Assembly: GCA_023388675.1 (NCBI GenBank)
Contig: JAEWFU010000380.1
Location: forward strand, 1 to 7,983
DNA length: 7,983 bases
From: Pseudomonadota bacterium
GTDB taxonomy: Bacteria; Pseudomonadota; Alphaproteobacteria; Rhizobiales; Rhizobiaceae
Direction: 5' to 3'
The position numbers and the translations under genes were made by a program. Below, in pieces: positions 5,858-7,983 of this stretch; position 1 is the first letter of the stretch, and the number at the start of each line of letters is the position of its first letter. The notes under the pieces are model-generated. The model was not told where the DNA came from. It ran no database searches and saw only the letters and a program-made list of their open reading frames with translations.

Positions 5858-6768
5858 AGTGTGCGCCGTAGCGGCCGGTTGACGAACAGCAGGCCGACCG
5901 CAATCAGGATCAGTGCCGCAAAGATGCGCATCGAGAGCGGCTCGTTCAACACCAGACCGGCGCAAAGAACGCCGAAAGCGGGCGTCAGGAAGGCGAAGCT
6001 GGACAAACCGGACGCAGGATAACGCCGCATCAGCCAGAACCACAGCATGTAAGTGAAGGCAACGACATAGATGGCCTGAAACAGCAGCGCGCCGGTCGCC
6101 AGCGGCGTCACCTCGCGCAGGAGCGGCCCCGCCAGCGGCACGAAGGGCGCGAGGAAGACCGCCGACACGACAAGCTGATAGAGCAAGGTCTTCTCGGCGC
6201 TCGCGACCGAAAGTCTCGAGCCCTTTATGACCAGCGTGGTTGCGGCCCAAAGCACCCCGCCCGCGAGGCACATCAGGTCGCCGCGAAGCGCTTCCGGACC
6301 AGGCAGGCTGAGCTTGTCGGAAAACACCAGCGCCACACCGCCGAAGGCAAGCGCGAGGCCCCAGAACTTCTGCATCGTGATGCGTTCGCCCAGCACGAAA
6401 TGGCCGCCGATCAGCACCCAGAAAGGCATGGTGTTGACCATCAGCGTGGCGCGGGCGGCGGTCGTATAGTCAAGACCGAGGAAGATCAGTGCGAACTCGG
6501 CGCCGAAGAGCACGCCTACAGCGATACCGGCCCAGAGCGTGCCGTCGCGCTCGAACAACGGGATACGGCGGTAGCGGCACCACAGCCAGACCAGCACGCA
6601 GGCGATGGCCGAGCGCAGGAGGGCGGCGAATATCGGGTTGTAACCGGCGTTGGAAAACTTCACCGCAACCTGGTTCAGGCCCCATGAGAAAGTGAGGCCT
6701 ATCATCAGGGCGGCGGCGAAACCGTCGATCGCAGGTTTCGCGAATGTTGCAGCAGGCGCGTTGCTCAC
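5848..6768 (-). CDS. EamA/DMT-family transporter (probable metabolite exporter)
   Basis: A 306-residue inner-membrane protein of the drug/metabolite transporter superfamily. It shows two EamA repeats (about 18-149 and 164-296) and ten predicted membrane helices. Typical signs are GLTFSWGLNQVAVKFS in helix 1, the FLGLDYTTAARATLMVNTMPFW segment around helices 3-4, LGERI (126-130) closing the first repeat, and LNEPLSMRIFAALILIAVGL (274-293) in the second. The start is GTG at 6768, within the stop of the rluC-type gene (GTGA, 4-base overlap), with GGAG seven bases upstream, so translation is coupled. The fold fits export or uptake of amino acids, nucleobase-like compounds or other small metabolites; the substrate is not predictable. 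Its place between an rRNA modification gene and an ATP synthase chaperone gives no functional hint. Confidence 0.92.
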   Translation of the reverse strand: MSNAPAATFAKPAIDGFAAALMIGLTFSWGLNQVAVKFSNAGYNPIFAALLRSAIACVLVWLWCRYRRIPLFERDGTLWAGIAVGVLFGAEFALIFLGLDYTTAARATLMVNTMPFWVLIGGHFVLGERITMQKFWGLALAFGGVALVFSDKLSLPGPEALRGDLMCLAGGVLWAATTLVIKGSRLSVASAEKTLLYQLVVSAVFLAPFVPLAGPLLREVTPLATGALLFQAIYVVAFTYMLWFWLMRRYPASGLSSFAFLTPAFGVLCAGLVLNEPLSMRIFAALILIAVGLLFVNRPLRRTLPG

Positions 6769-7751
6769 GCGTCCTCTCCGGCGTTCTGTTCGTCGAAACC
6801 GAGAAGGTTCCAGCTCTGGCGCATATGCGGCGGCATCGGCGCGGTGACGTCGATCACCCCGCCATTCGGATGCGGTATCACGATGCGGCGCGCGTGCAGG
6901 TGCAGCCGGTTTTGAAGGCCGCCGGGGAATTCCCAGTTCTGGTCGGCCTCGAAATATTTCGGGTCGCCGATGATCGGACAGCCGATATGGGCGGCGTGAA
7001 CGCGAAGCTGGTGGGTACGGCCCGTATGAGGCTCCATCTCCAGCCAGGACAGGGTTTGGCCTGCCTGCTCCAACACGCGGTAGTAGGACACGGCATGGTC
7101 CGCATCCGGCTCGCCGTGGCGGGCGACCCGCATCCGGTCGCCGTCGAGCGTCTGCTCCTTGACCAGCCAGGTCGAAATCTTGTCCTCGCGCTTCTTCGGC
7201 ACGCCCTTGACGAGCGCCCAGTAGGTCTTTTTGGCGTCGCGGCCGCGAAACGCTTCGGCCAGCTTCATCGCAGCAAGGCGCGTGCGGGCGACGACCAGCG
7301 CGCCCGACGTGTCGCGGTCCAACCGATGCACGAGGCGCGGCTTCTCGCCCTTCTTGCTGCGGAAGGCTTCCAGCATGTCGTCGACATGGCGGGTGACGCC
7401 GGACCCACCCTGCACGGCGAGGCCTGACGGCTTGTTGAAGACGAAAACGGCGGGATCCTCGTAGAGCATCATCTTCGACAGTACGGCGCCGTCGTCCTGC
7501 CCGCGCATGGTGCGCGCCGTCAGCGGCTCGCTGCCCTTGCGATCGACGCCGAGCGGCGGGACGCGGATCACCTGCCCCGGCTCGATACGCGTGTCGGCCT
7601 TGGCGCGGCCGCCGTCGATCCGCACCTGGCCGGAGCGCAGCAGTTTCTGCAAATGGCCGAAGCCGAGCCCGGGGAAATGGGTCTTGAACCAGCGGTCGAG
7701 CCGCATGCCCGCCTCGCCGGCTTCAACCGTTATCTGCTCTACGCCTGCCAT
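6765..7751 (-). CDS. rluC: RluA-family 23S rRNA pseudouridine synthase, RluC-like
   Basis: This 328-residue enzyme isomerises uridines to pseudouridine in RNA. It has an N-terminal S4 RNA-binding domain (about 14-62; MRLDRWFKTHFPGLGFGHLQ, then GQVRIDGGRAK) and an RluA-type catalytic domain. The catalytic block is RLVHRLDRDTSGALVV with the nucleophile Asp145, in the H-R-L-D-x-x-T-S-G motif. Other conserved pieces are VFNKPSGLAVQGG (104-116) and HTGRTHQLRVHAAHIGCPI (242-260). S4 plus this domain fits RluC (positions 955, 2504 and 2580 in E. coli 23S rRNA) or RluD. RluC is favoured by the neighbouring crcB remnant, but this is not decisive. The ATG at 7751 is chosen because the sequence upstream (an extra 37 residues rich in Cys, Arg and Ser) is out of character and overlaps the crcB end. 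The ribosome binding site there is weak (AGAGA, or GAAG very close to the ATG). Confidence 0.92.
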   Translation of the reverse strand: MAGVEQITVEAGEAGMRLDRWFKTHFPGLGFGHLQKLLRSGQVRIDGGRAKADTRIEPGQVIRVPPLGVDRKGSEPLTARTMRGQDDGAVLSKMMLYEDPAVFVFNKPSGLAVQGGSGVTRHVDDMLEAFRSKKGEKPRLVHRLDRDTSGALVVARTRLAAMKLAEAFRGRDAKKTYWALVKGVPKKREDKISTWLVKEQTLDGDRMRVARHGEPDADHAVSYYRVLEQAGQTLSWLEMEPHTGRTHQLRVHAAHIGCPIIGDPKYFEADQNWEFPGGLQNRLHLHARRIVIPHPNGGVIDVTAPMPPHMRQSWNLLGFDEQNAGEDA

Positions 7752-7788
7752 TCTTCGCCAATCTCTGTGTCGCGTGCGCCAGATAGCA

Positions 7789-7866
7789 TCAGGCGAGGTT
7801 TCGCGCGACCCACAATCCGACAAACAGCGCGCCGATGGAAAGCAGCACACTGGCAGCGGCATATGA
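7789..7866 (-). CDS. crcB: CrcB/FluC fluoride channel, C-terminal fragment
   Basis: Read right to left, codons from 7866 to the TGA at 7789-7791 give SYAAASVLLSIGALF then VGLWVARNLA, which matches the last membrane helix and tail of CrcB/FluC fluoride exporters (A-x-x-V-L-L-S-I-x-A-x-x-x-G-L-x-x-x-R). CrcB proteins are about 125 residues, so only about a fifth is recognisable. The same frame continues for about 24 codons up to a TAG, with WSTFSPPFS possibly echoing the T-T-F-S-x-F-S motif of CrcB. The spacing is too short, however, and the rest does not match. The stop lies 37 bases ahead of the rluC start, consistent with crcB-rluC in one operon. It may be an intact gene corrupted by sequence errors near the edge, or a genuinely degraded copy. 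Confidence 0.6.
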   Translation of the reverse strand, partial: SYAAASVLLSIGALFVGLWVARNLA

Positions 7867-7983
7867 GAACGGCGGTGAGAAAGTCGACCACGGTAGCGGC
7901 GGGATAGTCCTGCTGCGGGCGGAGTAAAATCCGGCCACCTATTTCCCTTCTGCGTGTTGCAGGGAGGGATCAGGGATCTACAC
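7867..7983. other. Unassigned right edge of the window
   Basis: These 117 bases should hold more of crcB on the - strand but do not translate into a convincing CrcB in any frame. The crcB frame meets an in-frame TAG. Another - strand frame stays open to the edge but encodes an Arg/Pro/Ser-rich sequence with no family look. The final nine bases, GATCTACAC, equal an internal piece of the Illumina P5 adapter, which may be coincidence or a sign of an untrimmed read end. Confidence 0.35.

Noticed and set aside
5238..5882. Open + strand frame of 214 codons opposite the ATP12-type gene
   Set aside because: Antisense shadow of a well-supported gene, with no family resemblance.
6744..7427. Open + strand frame of 227 codons opposite rluC
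   Set aside because: Antisense shadow; His/Arg/Val-rich composition and no ribosome binding site or family match.
7752..7862. N-terminal extension of the pseudouridine synthase by 37 residues
   Set aside because: The extension overlaps the crcB end in another frame, is Cys/Arg/Ser-rich, and precedes the natural S4-domain start.

Overview
This window reads as a stretch of ordinary core chromosome from an alphaproteobacterium, most likely of the order Hyphomicrobiales (a Mesorhizobium/Phyllobacteriaceae-like organism). The evidence is the GC-rich, G/C-ending codon use, a glnB-glnA pair, a mitochondrial-type ATP12 F1-assembly chaperone (typical of Alphaproteobacteria), and a crcB-rluC arrangement of the kind often seen in that group. 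The taxonomic call is inference from gene content; there is no rRNA here. I see no mobile element, tRNA, CRISPR array or phage gene.

Left part (1-1617, + strand): the last 36 codons of the nitrogen regulatory protein PII (glnB) are followed 50 bases later by a complete type I glutamine synthetase (glnA). A strong hairpin terminator closes this nitrogen-assimilation unit. It is symmetric enough to also stop transcripts arriving from the opposite strand, where a conserved protein of unknown function (1654-2325, - strand) ends.

Middle (2326-4999): a 165-base divergent intergenic region separates the unknown gene from a two-gene + strand unit: a small two-helix membrane protein (DUF4212 type, small symporter subunit) and a large sodium:solute symporter of the VC_2705 subfamily. 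The region contains a short palindrome and a hairpin in the leader. The large subunit carries a textbook EF-hand-like calcium loop outside its membrane core. A terminator follows, and almost touching it is the ribosome binding site of a small TTG-started membrane protein with weak resemblance to the YggT family.

Right part (5028-7983, - strand): transcription runs right to left through a 3' piece of crcB (fluoride channel), an RluA/RluC-type 23S rRNA pseudouridine synthase, a ten-helix EamA/DMT exporter that starts inside the rluC stop codon (4-base GTGA overlap), and the ATP12-type chaperone 28 bases further on. The tight spacing indicates one operon. The last ~117 bases at the right edge do not continue a convincing crcB and may be a damaged gene or an assembly end.

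Nothing here amounts to a new defence or mobile system. The observations most worth a second look are the EF-hand loop in the symporter, the small regulatory-looking DNA/RNA structures around the symporter operon, the terminator abutting the YggT-like gene, and the broken crcB at the edge.
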